Shown: positions 22,101-31,539, numbered from the stretch's first letter. The stretch is 64,000 nucleotides of DNA from Toxotes chatareus (GCA_016801885.1 CM028898.1:14048858-14112857), one strand, 5' to 3'. Notes: generated from the sequence alone by a model not told the origin. Made by a program: numbers and translations.

Positions 22101-25100
22101 GCTGTATGGGGGGTGGGTGTGAGGCAGCAGCATGTTCAACACAAAACACACACATTACAATAAATATGGAATATGGGGAAACTCTGTTTTTCACCGTTTC
22201 ACCTGATTCTGATGCAGCTTTTATGCAACACGGGAAAAAACAAACATCTTGTGTGACATTTGATGAATTGTCGTTATGAAAATAAACCTGTCATCCTTAA
22301 GCTCAGCCTTTGAGAAAGTGGTTTGAGATGGTTTCTCGTGATGATAAAAGCTGTTTTTGCCAGTAGATGAGAGGAGTGTCGGTAACTGCACATCATTTTC
22401 ACTTGTCAATGTGTGCACGGCTGTAAAAGCATAGATATCTCAGCAATGGAAATGAGCCTGAGAAGGAGGAGTTCCTCACCCCACCCCCCATCGTCATCGT
22501 CATCACCATTATCATGGCCTCCACTCCTTCCAGGGATGTAGAGAAAGAAAGAAAGAGGAGGAAAATAAAATGCAGTGGGGTGCAGGCCGGAGGGAAGAGG
22601 AGAGGTAAGGCTGAGTGTGAGAGGATGAAAGAAACAGGAGGAGGAGGAGGAGAGGTGGCAACAGAGGGGGTTTCGTGAGTGTCTGAGTCAGAATGTGGGT
22701 TAAACTGGAGGGAAAAACCACAGATAGAGCGGAAGGGAAGAGATGGTGTAGGAGGAGAGGACAGATGGAGGGAGAAAGTGACGAGAGTGCTGTGTTTGGA
22801 GTATCACCTCCCACCTACCTGAGTTCTGCACCTCGTTTAAATAACTGTCCTCAGCCACCACCTGCAGACGGGAAGGAAAGCAGCACCAAGTTAGACAAGT
22901 TTTGTGTAAATAACAATCAGGTTTCTGCTACAAAAGAGATTGTTTTGTACTGGCGAGGAGGTTTTTATGTTCTGAAACTTGATTTAGGATCTGTCTATTG
23001 CGACTACAGGCTTTTTTTGGATGAGCCCAGGAAATGTCACCTGTTTTTGAATGCTGCATGCTGTCTTCCTGTAACTGCTGCCAAATCCTTGTAGGTGTGG
23101 CCTGTTTGACATAAGCTGCCACAAATCAAGTTCTTTCCACCAGAACAGGTCAAAGTCACTGTCTCCTAAAATAACCCTCGAAAAACAGCATTCATTCAAT
23201 ATCTGAGTTGTAATTATGACAGGGAAACTCAAACTATCTGACTTAAAGCTTAATACTATGGAAGCAACTGAAGACTGAACAAATATATATGTAGGTTGTG
23301 CATGTGCATGTACGAGGAGGCAGCTTTGGTGAAGATGTGTGCTCTGTGACTTTCTGAACATGAGACACAGTCAGGTCAAAGCCCAGGAACCGGAGAACAA
23401 AGAAAGTCTGAGAGATCAAGAGGTACAACTGTAAACTGAGGAATATTTTCGCAGTTCATTCACGTTTTGTGAATGAGTTTATTCACTGACGGCAGGGAGG
23501 GATCACCAATCAAAGGACAGAAATATCACAAGTATAAGCTACACAGGTACGTACTGTACACACACACACATACAAAAATGGTACTAGGCAGCATCAGATG
23601 ATATCTGACAGAGGAGTGTTAGTTTCAATTTCAGAAAACAGGTTACACCTCTACGCAGCGGGGCACCTGACAGAAGAACAAACACACACACAGCCGCCAC
23701 TGTGGAATAACTGTAGTGAGGGCAGTGAAATACAACACATTTCACCTTGACACAGGTGAGTTCTGCTCTCTGGTTATTTCTCTCCAACAACACACACACA
23801 CAAACACATATGATATCAGCATACCATCACATTCCAGAAGGCGCTGCTCAGCCTAACGATATTAGAGCAGGAACAGGTGACCTGCGGTAGTGAACATGGG
23901 TTCTGATATCTCCAGTCATATCAATCACACGCCTCAATTACGGAGCTAATCGGTTATGATGCTGTCGCACCTGCATCCAGTGCACTGCCATGTAAACACA
24001 CACACCGCAGGGAAGAATGTGTACACAGGAAGAGTCCATTTCTGCTCTGAGTGTAAAGACATTACAGCAGGATGGAAGATGCTCCAAAGTGTTGTTCTTA
24101 ATCCAAGATTTTAGTCCTACACAGTGAAAACTGAGTTGACCTGACTTGGTTTTGGGAAAAGAAAAAATGTTTTCCTCTCTGTAACATTGCAGTTTGTGAC
24201 AAGTGAAGTGCTTTTCGCTGATGTTTCCAGCTGTGTATCATTACATGTACACTGTGCAGAAAGTGGGACAGTTAAATTCATTCGCATGTCCTTGAAAAAC
24301 CGGTGGTGCTGAAAGCTTGGTGACACAGTGACCGCATGCAATCTCTGACAGTAAACCATCACTTTTATGGAGCAAGGCTGGTGGTTCTTTTTCCAAATTA
24401 GTCACTGGGCTTTATAAAATAATTAAGCTGTCCATCATGATTTCCTGAAGACAAAGCTGACATATTCAATTTGCTGGTTTTGTCCAACTAATGCTTCAAA
24501 ATCCAAAAATACTTAAATCGTGAGTTGAGTTTTCATCCAAAGGTATCGCAAATTTAAACCAAATTTTCAGAAAACTGGCAAGAGAAAATGCGAATGTATG
24601 TGTTACTAACTACTGTTATGCTCATTTTAGGGGATCGTCCATCAAGATAAACAGTAGCTGCCGCTAAATTTCAAGTCACGTGCCACTGTACCACTGCAGA
24701 AGAAGAGGGCGAACTTCAAACGAAGGAAAACCATGAAGGTATTAACGTGATGGAGAGCTTTGTGACGCAGTGTTTGTTTGGGGGGTGTTTTGTTGTTGTT
24801 TGTTTCTTGAATCAATTCAAGGAACATCGCAGTCTCCTCATCAGTCCACACATTTTTCGTCCCTCTTTCCCATGTGTAAAAAGCTATTTTGTTTTAATTT
24901 TCAATGTTTTGATTAACAATGGCTTGAACACTTATTAAATTCTCCAAATTTTGGCATGGACTGACAGCATATTTGATCATTTAATATGAAGGACTTGTTA
25001 GTTTAAACCAATTTATGCCAAATTATTTAGATTTTTTTCCTTACATGGCGTGTAGCGCAGGGCCCGTCGTGGACACCCAGGACTCTCTGGTGGTGGATCC

Positions 25101-25840
25101 GGCCATGTTGGGAGCTGAACCTCAGAAAAGTGAGTAATGTTCGATGTGATTCAGAGTAAAGTCTATGTTACGGGTTACAGAGAACTGCTGTTTAAGAGAT
25201 TTCACTGTTTGTTTCCTTCCTGTTTCTGCACGTCTTGGATTATTTGTTCTGATGATGCCGACAAAAGAAAGTGCAGCTGCATTCAGGAGACTCCCAATGA
25301 AAAGATTTGTCTAATGAAATTGAAATGAAAATAGCTGAAACTCATCTGCCCTGTGCTATTTGTGCTACATACACGGCTGCTTCCAGCGTTAGTGGGTCTA
25401 ATTAACATCACTGTTCTCCACTAATGACTTCAACACAGGCTACACAGCTCATATGCTGCACATTAACACCACACACACTGTAGTATAAGAAAAAGGAAAC
25501 AGTGAAAATGAACTAGTCTAATGATTAACTGATTGATTTATCATTAATTGATTGCTTTGCTGCTCAGTTCATTGCGGATCTGAGCCAGAGCCAGCATAAG
25601 AACCATTAACCTGTTCTGTCTGAATTCCTGAACCTGAGATTCACAGTGCTCTGGCAACAACACCTGCTTCACTGGTTTTCAGCTTCAACATGTCCGAGTT
25701 GACCGAATCGCTGTGACAAGCTTCAGCAGCCTGTGCAGGTTCAGTCCCTCCAACACCGCGGGGGCAGAGGGGCCTCCGACGGGTTCCTCTCATGATAGCC
25801 CGCCGAAGGGAGGGTGGGGGGGTGATTGAGCCCATGCATG

Positions 25841-25876
<36 letters not shown>

Positions 25877-26507
25877 TGCGTGTGATACAGCACGGTGTCC
25901 GCTTAAGTGGATAATGCGCAACGATGTCACCATTAATTGGCTAAAAGACCGATTAGAGGTGTTTGATGCGCTTTTATCGCCCCGACCTGCACCTGCTTTG
26001 TTAGAAACGCATCCTGAATAAAGGGATAAACACAACAAGACAATTTAAGACGGTGGCATGACTGCAGAGTTTGGTCATGCGGGGGTTTAAAATACTGTAC
26101 GTGTACAACATAGGTCCATACCCATTAAATGTGTTTTCACTGCACACAGAATGACAGACTTTGGCTGTGGATTAATGGTAACGCATGAAAATGTACTGTA
26201 CATGAGTCAGTCCCCACAGCTTGGTTGCATTGCTCTGAATTCTAGTATAGGCTTGTAAATCTAATTATCAGTTTTCATTATCGACCGAATTCTTTTTTTT
26301 TTTTTTTTTTTTTTTTTTGTAAAATGCAGCACATCAAAGCGTGACTGTCACGGGTCAAAAAATGGAAAGCATGAAAAAAAAAATCAGGCCAAATTGCAAA
26401 ATCAAGCCCATCATCAAAAGACAGGCTACTGTACGTACCTCCGCCAGCAGCGGCAGCCAGAGGCAGGTTCCGATCAAGCACAACATTTCCCGGCTGGTGA
26501 GAGCCAT
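9519..26507 (-). CDS. prss12: Neurotrypsin (PRSS12), 14 exons, complete; protease domain degenerate
   Basis: Joined minus-strand exons: 26507-26439, 22861-22819, 17016-16774, 16532-16394, 16200-16022, 15770-15623, 14327-14149, 13849-13708, 12688-12468, 11511-11370, 11273-10995, 10846-10724, 10610-10342, 10102-9519. The sum is 2,760 nt, 919 residues plus stop, and every junction is GT/AG in phase. Domains: signal peptide 1-22; EVVAEDSYLNE, which resembles the mature N-terminus of mammalian neurotrypsin; kringle 42-116 with six cysteines; SRCR domains at about 119-225, 225-334, 334-440 and 455-560; trypsin-like domain about 587-825; His/Thr-rich tail 828-919. The family is a secreted neuronal protease that cleaves agrin at synapses. 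His632, Asp674 and Ser775 form the triad and Asp769 (position 189) is present. However, the activation site after Arg586 reads NQGE instead of IIGG, Asp194 is Asn774, and the SWG of the pocket is AGG (795-797). Mammalian forms lack the tail. The architecture is certain; catalytic activity is doubtful. Confidence 0.95.
10140..10240. repeat. Probable relic of a dispersed teleost repeat (ATTAGTC/TTAATCGA type)
   Basis: AAACAATTAGTCAAATAACT, followed by TAATCGACATAAAATTAACC, recalls the AATCGATTAGTCGA/GAAAATTAATCGGC family that is very common in fish introns. It lies in prss12 intron 13. Similar shorter traces are at 21,095-21,122, 25,515-25,560 and 28,115-28,150. Identification is from memory of the motif. 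Confidence 0.45.
10342..10610 (-). CDS. prss12: prss12 exon 13: protease domain, catalytic aspartate
   Basis: Encodes YAVRVGASEQTLTPEQVVVH, then GGHDLALLKL with Asp674, and AACLPA and AGWSGP, matching the CLP and GWG landmarks of trypsin-like enzymes (GWG is GWS here). Confidence 0.93.
10724..10846 (-). CDS. prss12: prss12 exon 12: protease domain, catalytic histidine
   Basis: Encodes TTWPWQVSVWLQSQGKDGG, then LCSGTLINPCWVLTSAHCVG, with His632 in the SAHC motif. The expected activation motif is not present in this exon or in the short intron before it. Confidence 0.93.
10995..11273 (-). CDS. prss12: prss12 exon 11: SRCR domain 4, second half, and zymogen linker
   Basis: Encodes GGFGQGKGPIHLDQVRCTG and the later SRCR cysteines, then the linker with CGLRKL, whose cysteine normally bridges to the protease domain. 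Next comes the former activation segment KWRNQGEGNML. In active family members the residues after the cleaved Arg are IIGG; here they are NQGE, with the same spacing (11 residues) to WPWQVS. Confidence 0.92.
11370..11511 (-). CDS. prss12: prss12 exon 10: SRCR domain 4, first half
   Basis: Encodes LVRLVGGSSRKEGRVEVYL, then WGSICDSGWNDLNAAVVCRQ. Confidence 0.93.
12468..12688 (-). CDS. prss12: prss12 exon 9: SRCR domain 3, second half, plus linker
   Basis: Encodes GHAEVVSDGTFGEGVGLILL, then VHCEGSE, LDCRHG, TDCSHSEDVGVRC, followed by a short linker (GRSSHETNEVPVIAPSTG) to the fourth SRCR domain. Confidence 0.93.
13708..13849 (-). CDS. prss12: prss12 exon 8: SRCR domain 3, first half
   Basis: Encodes GVVRLVGGDSPWEGRVEVF, then WGTVCDDGWTQQHAEVVCRQ. 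It has the same 142-bp length and phase as exon 10. Confidence 0.93.
14112..14131. repeat. (TG)n microsatellite
   Basis: A short TG run lies just downstream of prss12 exon 7 in the minus-strand sense. Confidence 0.85.
14149..14327 (-). CDS. prss12: prss12 exon 7: SRCR domain 2, second half
   Basis: Encodes GVAKAWSWAHFGQGSGPILL, then VKCTGNE, DQCPHG, HNCDHMEDAGVSC. The ordered cysteines and the HxEDAGVxC ending are diagnostic of SRCR. Confidence 0.93.
14742..14789. repeat. Perfect 48-bp palindrome built on (AAT)n/(ATT)n
   Basis: The left arm of 24 bases (TAGAATGA followed by AAT repeats) is matched base for base by its reverse complement with no spacer, centred between 14765 and 14766. It lies in prss12 intron 6 and could extrude as a cruciform. 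Confidence 0.9.
15623..15770 (-). CDS. prss12: prss12 exon 6: SRCR domain 2, first half
   Basis: Encodes LRLVGGEEDFEGRVEVF, then WGSVCDDQWDDRDAEVVCRQ. The donor is GTATGT. Confidence 0.93.
15944..15973. repeat. (GT)n(G)n tract
   Basis: GT dinucleotides followed by about 13 G, in prss12 intron 5. A/T-only sequence, rich in TATA, also occurs nearby at about 15,415-15,462 in intron 6. Confidence 0.8.
16022..16200 (-). CDS. prss12: prss12 exon 5: SRCR domain 1, second half
   Basis: Encodes DIGTALQHSQFGSGSGLF and the later cysteines (LGCRGDE, GKCRSR, GDCSHG, VVCAPP). It has the same 179-bp length as exon 7, as expected for duplicated SRCR exon pairs. Confidence 0.93.
16394..16532 (-). CDS. prss12: prss12 exon 4: SRCR domain 1, first half
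   Basis: Encodes ARLVGSSSSGSGRVEVYLNG, then WGAVCDSHWTDRDASVICRQ, the typical N-terminal half of an SRCR domain. The exon is bounded by TTTTTAG and GTAGGA. Confidence 0.93.
16774..17016 (-). CDS. prss12: prss12 exon 3: kringle domain
   Basis: It encodes six kringle cysteines (residues 42, 65, 89, 100, 114, 116) with the family motif NPDRESNPWCFF and the ending WAYCDC. NGT at residues 53-55 is a potential N-glycosylation site. It ends CAG-G before GTGCGT. Confidence 0.93.
17017..18495. other. prss12 intron 2, 3' part
   Basis: Intronic sequence with no exon I can recognise. It includes a purine-rich stretch near 17,020-17,170 and a T/C-rich stretch near 17,750-17,900. A CA-rich stretch is found at 18,170-18,250. 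Confidence 0.6.
18501..18512 (+). promoter_or_regulatory. ISRE/IRF-type element upstream of the nested TRIM gene
   Basis: GAAAGTGAAAGT fits the IRF-binding core GAAANNGAAA. It lies 364 bases upstream of the TRIM start codon and about 75 bases upstream of a likely first-exon donor, a normal position for an interferon-inducible promoter. Many fish TRIM genes respond to interferon, which supports the reading. Function is inferred. Confidence 0.6.
18530..18587 (+). other. Candidate 5' noncoding exon of the TRIM gene
   Basis: A strong donor (CAC then GTAAGT at 18588) precedes the coding exon, which itself has a good acceptor (T-rich tract ending CCAG at 18859-18862). The transcription start is not defined, and the left border given here is approximate. 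Confidence 0.45.
18865..20544 (+). CDS. TRIM family E3 ubiquitin ligase (RING, two B-boxes, coiled coil, PRY-SPRY)
   Basis: A 559-residue frame uninterrupted in one exon. The start is the ATG two bases after the acceptor CCAG, giving MASSLNLLSEEQLLCPICLD; an upstream in-frame codon would lie in the intron. C3HC4 RING: Cys15, 18, 30, His32, Cys35, 38, 51, 54. B-box 1: Cys103, 106, 117, 120, 125 and following His. B-box 2: Cys155, His158, Cys166, 174, 177, His182, 185. Coiled coil about 190-340, rich in Q/E/K. PRY-SPRY from about 374 (LLDPDTAHPLLILSEDRKQV, then FYFEVSVG, WCLGVA) to the end. The layout is that of TRIM25/TRIM16-like and finTRIM proteins of fish, which act as cytoplasmic ubiquitin ligases in antiviral and innate responses. 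I cannot name the orthologue. It lies antisense inside prss12 intron 2, and an ISRE-like site precedes it. All zinc ligands are present, so it looks functional. Confidence 0.93.
   Translation: MASSLNLLSEEQLLCPICLDTLNKPVSTPCGHNFCLSCLTSYWNNETVCQCPVCKETFERRPNLKVNTFISELASQFMLLQATDAHIWSPDQLKITSGSVVLCDICTDTRQEAVKSCLECLTSYCNVHVEPHHRAAGLKRHMLVDPLASLEDKICKEHNQLLTLFCKNDKVLLCGICASSHHASHGVVPVQRAYQEMKDLLGDAEAIVQQMIQERQQKVQAMKESVKQSKRETKDVIANAVQELTALVSEVQKSQTKLVKVIEEKQKAEEEQVDGFIGNIEQELAELQRTTVKLRELKETKDQFAFLQNFPHPSLLPHVRDLSSFRFDRHLEIQHIQKSLRSCVSQLQSLLNKFNTEVNESYVSNVATLRYLQQYDVNILLDPDTAHPLLILSEDRKQVRYSMGSGLWANQNMNPNMFTEHLAVLGQRGFLSRKFYFEVSVGQKTEWCLGVATASVQRRGALVRSPNCGLWAIWFLEDKFETFCCPGMTVFLGKVEKVGVFVDYDGGQISFYDVQTATLIYSFTECIFFEELYPYLNPCDNEYGSNLDPMVIVPVSHME
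20620..20625 (+). terminator. Candidate poly(A) signal of the TRIM gene (ATTAAA)
   Basis: ATTAAA lies 76 bases after the stop codon and is followed by T/G-rich sequence. Later AATAAA-like sequences near 21,610 could also serve. Confidence 0.4.
20626..22818. other. prss12 intron 2, 5' part
   Basis: AT-rich intronic sequence downstream of the TRIM gene. It has a short AAAC/AAAT tract near 21,328-21,358 and a purine-rich stretch at about 22,540-22,790. No exon recognised. Confidence 0.6.
22819..22861 (-). CDS. prss12: prss12 exon 2: 43-bp microexon
   Basis: It follows a pyrimidine-rich acceptor ending CTGCAG and ends at GTAGGT. It codes VVAEDSYLNEVQNS plus one base. Its length (43, remainder 1) is exactly what is needed to join the phase-0 exon 1 to the kringle exon in frame. 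Together with the final E of exon 1 it gives EVVAEDSYLN, close to the mammalian EVVGFDSVLN segment as I recall it. Confidence 0.85.
22862..26438. other. prss12 intron 1
   Basis: Intronic sequence with CA runs near 23,560-23,575 and 23,790-23,805, a TG run at 25,844-25,873 and a run of 26 T at 26,293-26,318. One exon-like segment at 25,045-25,129 is listed separately. Confidence 0.6.
25045..25129 (+). other. Unassigned exon-like segment in prss12 intron 1
   Basis: On the plus strand ATG opens MACSAGPVVDTQDSLVVDPA, then MLGAEPQK plus one base, immediately before a perfect GTGAGT donor. The codon use and composition look coding, unlike the AT-rich surroundings. On the minus strand the same block can be read from ATGGCCGGATCC to a GTAAGG donor (MAGSTTRESWVSTTGP), also open. 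No following exon could be found for either reading, and I do not recognise the protein. It may be a first exon, a pseudo-exon or part of a repeat. Confidence 0.3.
26439..26507 (-). CDS. prss12: prss12 exon 1: start codon and signal peptide
   Basis: ATG at 26507-26505 opens MALTSREMLCLIGTCLWLPL, a typical hydrophobic signal peptide, followed by LAE and a strong GTACGT donor. The exon has 23 codons and ends in phase 0. The start is chosen because it gives a signal peptide directly upstream of a donor, and the next exon continues the neurotrypsin N-terminus in frame. Confidence 0.85.
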
Positions 26508-26720
26508 CCTTCCCGCCCGGTGTGTCCGTGTCATAGCCAGAAAATCCGTCGCTCCACTCCCATCTCTGTTTCCAAAGTGTCGGTGAGGTGAACCGTTATC
26601 CTCCGCTCGTCCCGGTGCTGGAAGAAACGTGGTGTGTGATGATGTACGTGGGAGGTTTTACGCACAGAAGACAGGGTGGGGCACTACAGACGCTTCACGG
26701 GATGGAAAACACACACACAC
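26508..26720 (-). promoter_or_regulatory. Probable 5' UTR and promoter region of prss12
   Basis: The sequence upstream of the prss12 ATG is rich in GC and CpG (CGGGCGGGAAGG lies just before the start codon). I see no TATA box, and the start site cannot be fixed from sequence. Confidence 0.4.
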
Positions 26721-26783
26721 ACATAGATTAACCGATCCTGAGTGAAATAGTGTTGAGGTCTGCAAAAACCTGATGCCACAAGC

Positions 26784-26787
<4 letters not shown>

Positions 26788-26824
<37 letters not shown>

Positions 26825-26826
26825 GT
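26788..26826. repeat. (CT)n(CA)n microsatellite
   Basis: About 13 CT units run into CA units, upstream of the prss12 promoter region. Confidence 0.85.
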
Positions 26827-27548
26827 TTTTGTATTACATGAACACACCTCTTTCCACTTGCTCTACAATAGGAAACAGCCCAAACAAAACAAATTTTACT
26901 TAAAATTTAATAAACGCACAGAAATGTCAATGAAGTGTATTAAAGACCAGTTTTAAGAGAAAGGTTTAACAGTCCTCAGCTTTATTACTCTGTTTTAAGA
27001 CAAAGAAGACTCAAAACCCCTTCAAATGTTTTAATAGTGAGGACTGAGGGACATCATGGGGTTACATTTTTGAGAGCCCCGAAATGCTGAGGTTCTGAGT
27101 TTAGCTGTGACCTGGACTACATCAGAAGCAGTTGGCTTTTGTTGCTGTTGGTCAGCAAGAAATGGACTGCAGCAGGGAGCCCAGAGATCAGCTCAGAAAC
27201 TGAACATGATTCTGTTTGTGTCACAGGAATAAAATACCAGGTCACATCTCATCGTTTTAATTTTAGATGCTATAAAGTTTATCTGAATGTAATAACAAAA
27301 TTTCTGACTTGTGAAAGTGAGCCGCAAGAAGCTGTATCACTGCTTGTCTGCAAAGGAAAGTTATCCATATTCAATTTAATTTAAACTTCTTGGAAAAGAT
27401 TTTTTTTTCTTCTTGCTGCAGCTCCTGATTGTAAAACTGAAAAAATAAAACATAATCAGCTTTGTGAGGAAACATCCAAAACAGAAACTGGCTGCGAAAT
27501 AAAATCAGCACAGCAAAGATTCTGGCTGATGGTGATGAGTACTTTTCC

Positions 27549-27563
27549 AAAAAAAAAAAAAAA

Positions 27564-27623
<60 letters not shown>
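27549..27623. repeat. Poly(A)-(TG)n tract
   Basis: Sixteen A are followed by about 29 TG units, the longest dinucleotide run in the window. Confidence 0.9.
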
Positions 27624-27625
<2 letters not shown>

Positions 27626-30600
27626 CTTGCTTCAAAATGTTGTATTTGAAGCTGATCCAGGAAGAAGAGTTTCAGATCAGTACTGACAAAACCAGAGTCA
27701 GCTGCCAGGACGGGTTGTCTTTACTCAGCAATTGGACTGTGCTGCTGGACAGAAGTGGTCAGCTCAGCTTTTTGCAGATTATCAGATCTCCAGAGATGCA
27801 ATCACACCAATGTGCAAGTGTGTGTCCATGTACAGCAAAATCCCTCAGAAGACACATGAATTCCTTCCTCCTGGAGAGCATTATTAACTTGCAGTGCACT
27901 CATAACCGTCCATATTATTTTCTGCTCGTCTAAAACACTTGTGCTCTTTTTTATTACATTTGAACCATTGCAATTTGGGCTGGAATGCAAAATATTTTCA
28001 TCCTAGAAAGAGGGTTGAGCTCAAGAACAACTGCTCTAAAGAAACAGCCAAGAGGTCTGTCCTCTGGGGACCATGAATGTCTTCACAAAAGGACTTTACT
28101 TAGCGTGGATTTGGACCAATCGGTTCATCGACTGATCGTTTCAGCTCTAAAATGGATTGCTTTTGTGAAACTGGGGTTCAGCATCTCCTCTCGCTCACCA
28201 TCTATCATCCCTCCTGTCTGCTGTATCAGCTCTGTGTTTTGATGCAACGTCAGCCACGTCTCCTCTCATCCAAGCACGACAGGAACCGTCTGAGCAGGAG
28301 ACAGCTGTCAGTTGTTTTCTTCTCAACCTGTAAATGCAGAAGCCTTTCATCCTCTCACGCTAGTTTTCCTCTTGGATTCTGATTAAAGGCATGTTCTTCC
28401 TCTTGTGTTCCGGAGCAGGGACCCACCATCATTCATGCTCGGTACTTCTGCGGTACGAGACGTCTCTGTTTCATAAAAATTCAACGACAAAACTTGGAAC
28501 TAGGGTGATTTTCTATCCCTGTGCCTCTGTGATCCCCTGAAGCTGTGCGAGAGAGATTAGCTAAATTCATCTACTTCACAGAGTTTTGTTTTACCCAGGG
28601 GCCCCAGGGTGGGAGATTACTTATGAAATTAAACTTTTTTTTTTTTTTTTTTTTTAATAATTTCCATACTTTCCCCTGCCAACAATGCCTTTGATGTTGC
28701 TGTTCAGTGATAACAGTTTGCCATCTTTAACCCAAATCCAATTTCTCTTATCATCATCATCTTCATCATCATCATCATCATCACTGTCTTTCTCTCTCTT
28801 GTTATTTCTGTCTCTTCTTTCCTAATCTTCCTTTTTATGGCCTTCGGTGTGTGTAAACAACATGGATGGGCTGCTGCAATATAAAAGAAATATCTGCTAC
28901 ACACACGTTTGCACACACAGTTCAGAGCATGTGGGCTAGCTTGCTTCTGCCAGCGTTTTTGTCGCCCCCCCGGCCCCCTCCCCTCAAACACAAGCCCATA
29001 TGTGATATTGGATGAGAGTTGGCATCAAGCTGATTTTTGCAAACGCCTGGTTGTCATGGCAACACAGCAGCTCCTCTCAGTGCGAGTGCATCTCCCAACC
29101 TTGACTGTTTGTGTACGTGTCCAGAACAAAAGGCAGCGAAAAACAATAAAAGAAAATGGAAAATGAAAACGCGGAAGACGATGGGAGTGTGTCGGGGGAA
29201 AAAAAATCACAACAAATTAAAAATGGACTGCAGGTTCACTGCTCTGTGCCTGTCATGATGGATTTCTGCAGAAAGGAAGAGCTTTGAAGATTAAATTAAA
29301 CAAGCACTTGTGTATGTATGTATTTATGTATGATGTGTGTGTGTTGAAGTTCTACCCACAAGTACTTTCTCAAATCCCATTACACCCCTCCCCTGCTTCC
29401 CCCCAAATATTGAGAGGATCCAATCCCCACAGCTAAGACAGTTGGTATGGAAACGGATCAGTAAAGCTCCAAATCTCTCTTTTAACGACTCATTACTGGT
29501 TGCTACTGCCCATTAATGTCACTGCTTCCACGCTATGGTGCCAAGAAACTCTATTACTAACCCAGATCGCTGCAGGGATGAGGAGGAATGTGTGAACCGG
29601 CTGGTGAGCACAGTGGTAATCATCCTGTTTGCTTGCACACTCGCCTGTAATATTTCAATTTCCTCCCTTAGTTTATCTCACTTCCTTTCATTTGCAAACC
29701 CATTATTGTGCTACTTGAAGATGCCTTCACCGCCACAGAGAAAACATGACTGGAAACCCTGTTTTGAATTTGCAATACACTTCTAATCATTTTCTGACAG
29801 GGAGGTAGACTAACAGGGGGGTTAAAGGAGTGCATGGGGTCCCATTCTGTTGTTCTGGCATTTCACGCCCGGTGAAATCCAAAAATGAAAAGGCAATACA
29901 GCATCAATAAAGGTAAAAATGCCATGGGTGTAAGTGTAGATAAGGGAAACACAGAGTGTTGATTCTGCAGAAAAAAAGATTGCAGCTATTTTATCACTCT
30001 GAGAAGCCGAATCCCCACAGAGGGCTCTTGCTTCCTGCGCTGCCTTTTCTCTCATCTTGCTGACAGGCCACAAAGCACCGACGCAGAAATCAGGAGGATG
30101 GCAGAGGACGGATGAGAGGGGAGGGAACACACTTTGGGTGGAGCACAGAAAGGGGCGAGCACATAGGAGATGAAAGAGCTCGGAGCTGAGAGGCCTTAAA
30201 GGAAAAGCTCGTGATGTTACAGCATCTAATCCTCAACCTGGCTGAATAATGGGGCCTGGGGTAAGTGAGTTGTTAGTGTGACTGTCCCAACAGCTGCCAG
30301 AGTCAGTCACTGCTGCAGCTTCACAACTACTCACACAATCTGTTTGTAAAAATCTGTTCTGACTCAGCTTCCTGGTTGAAACGATGCTTAGTAATCAGGG
30401 CTTTTATTCATGGGCGGTAATGATGATTGATAAATTAATTGCGCTGTCAATGGAAGAAATTAGATAACAGTTCTCTCTTATTAGAATGAGAGATAAAAGA
30501 TTTCCTGTGTTCCAGTTTTTTAGCTTTATTCTCTGGAGGCTTTTTTAGACTTCTCAGTAAAAATGTCTCACAGCCTCATTTCCACTGCTGAACTATTACC

Positions 30601-30679
30601 ATGACTATGCCAGCGGCTCTGTGAAGCTGTATCGGGGCACAGCAGTGCTTTGAGCTGAATCCTAACAAACATCATCTCT

Positions 30680-30850
30680 CTAACAAGCTCGAATTGACAA
30701 TGCTAAAATGTTGGTGTTCAGCAGGTATAATGTTTACCATGTGCACAATCTCAGTATAGTGTGTTAGCATACTAACACAGTCTATTTATGACACCTGAGA
30801 CTAATGGTGCTAATGTGGCTAAAAAATCAAATACTTGGAGGCCAGAAATC
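30680..30850. repeat. Probable relic of a dispersed teleost repeat (GCAGGTATAATGTTTACCAT type)
   Basis: The string AGCAGGTATAATGTTTACCA, followed by TGTTAGCATACTAACA and ATGGTGCTAATG, recalls a repeat often seen in spiny-rayed fish genomes. The TGTTAGCA.TACTAACA part is itself a short inverted repeat. Family assignment is from memory. Confidence 0.45.
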
Positions 30851-31539
30851 TCAAGGTCCTGCTGAGAAATCATTGCTTTGTTTAGGAGTTTATTTTGTGT
30901 TTATTTATTGTGTACCTCTGAATGTTTAACTGTACATTACATTACATTATATAAATGCAGTATGTGCTGAACAGAATGTAAACACATTTAAAACAAATCA
31001 TTGCAGATAAGTAAAGGTTAATAGGGCCATTTTCTTAGACTTACATACTGTAAGTCTTTAAAACGTAAACAAATATACAAAAAAATTTACTTGTCAGCTT
31101 CTCAGCTTCAGTTTATGTGGATCAACACGCTGTTATATTAAATCTATTTGATCATTTTAATTTCTTTTGATGAAAAATCATGAAAAACTCACATTGATGC
31201 CATGTTTATTTCTGTTAATGTGTTCGAATGAATAATTTACTGTAAATCAGTATGTGTTTGTTGAGCATGGCTGCTTTGTTTGGTTTAAAAGAAGCCTTTT
31301 ATGTCGGGTTATATTGTACTAAACAAGGAAATCCGAGCACGATGTGAGCTTACACTGCCACCAACTGTTGGGAAAAAATGCCTGCAATATGCAGAACTGT
31401 GACTCTTTGGTAAAATCTTATTCTGGGTTCACAAAAATAACAGGTTTTCCAATTAATCAGGTTTCAAGTACAATATTTCTATATATGAAATGTGTGAGGA
31501 AAGAATGAAGTGGAAAATAATTGAAAGATTAACAGTGAA

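Noticed and set aside
22693..23094. 133-codon plus-strand frame
   Set aside because: It is antisense to the prss12 microexon and to purine-rich intron sequence; no domain seen.
27529..27933. 134-codon plus-strand frame
   Set aside because: It translates a poly(A)/(TG)n tract into KKKK-CVCV; not a gene.
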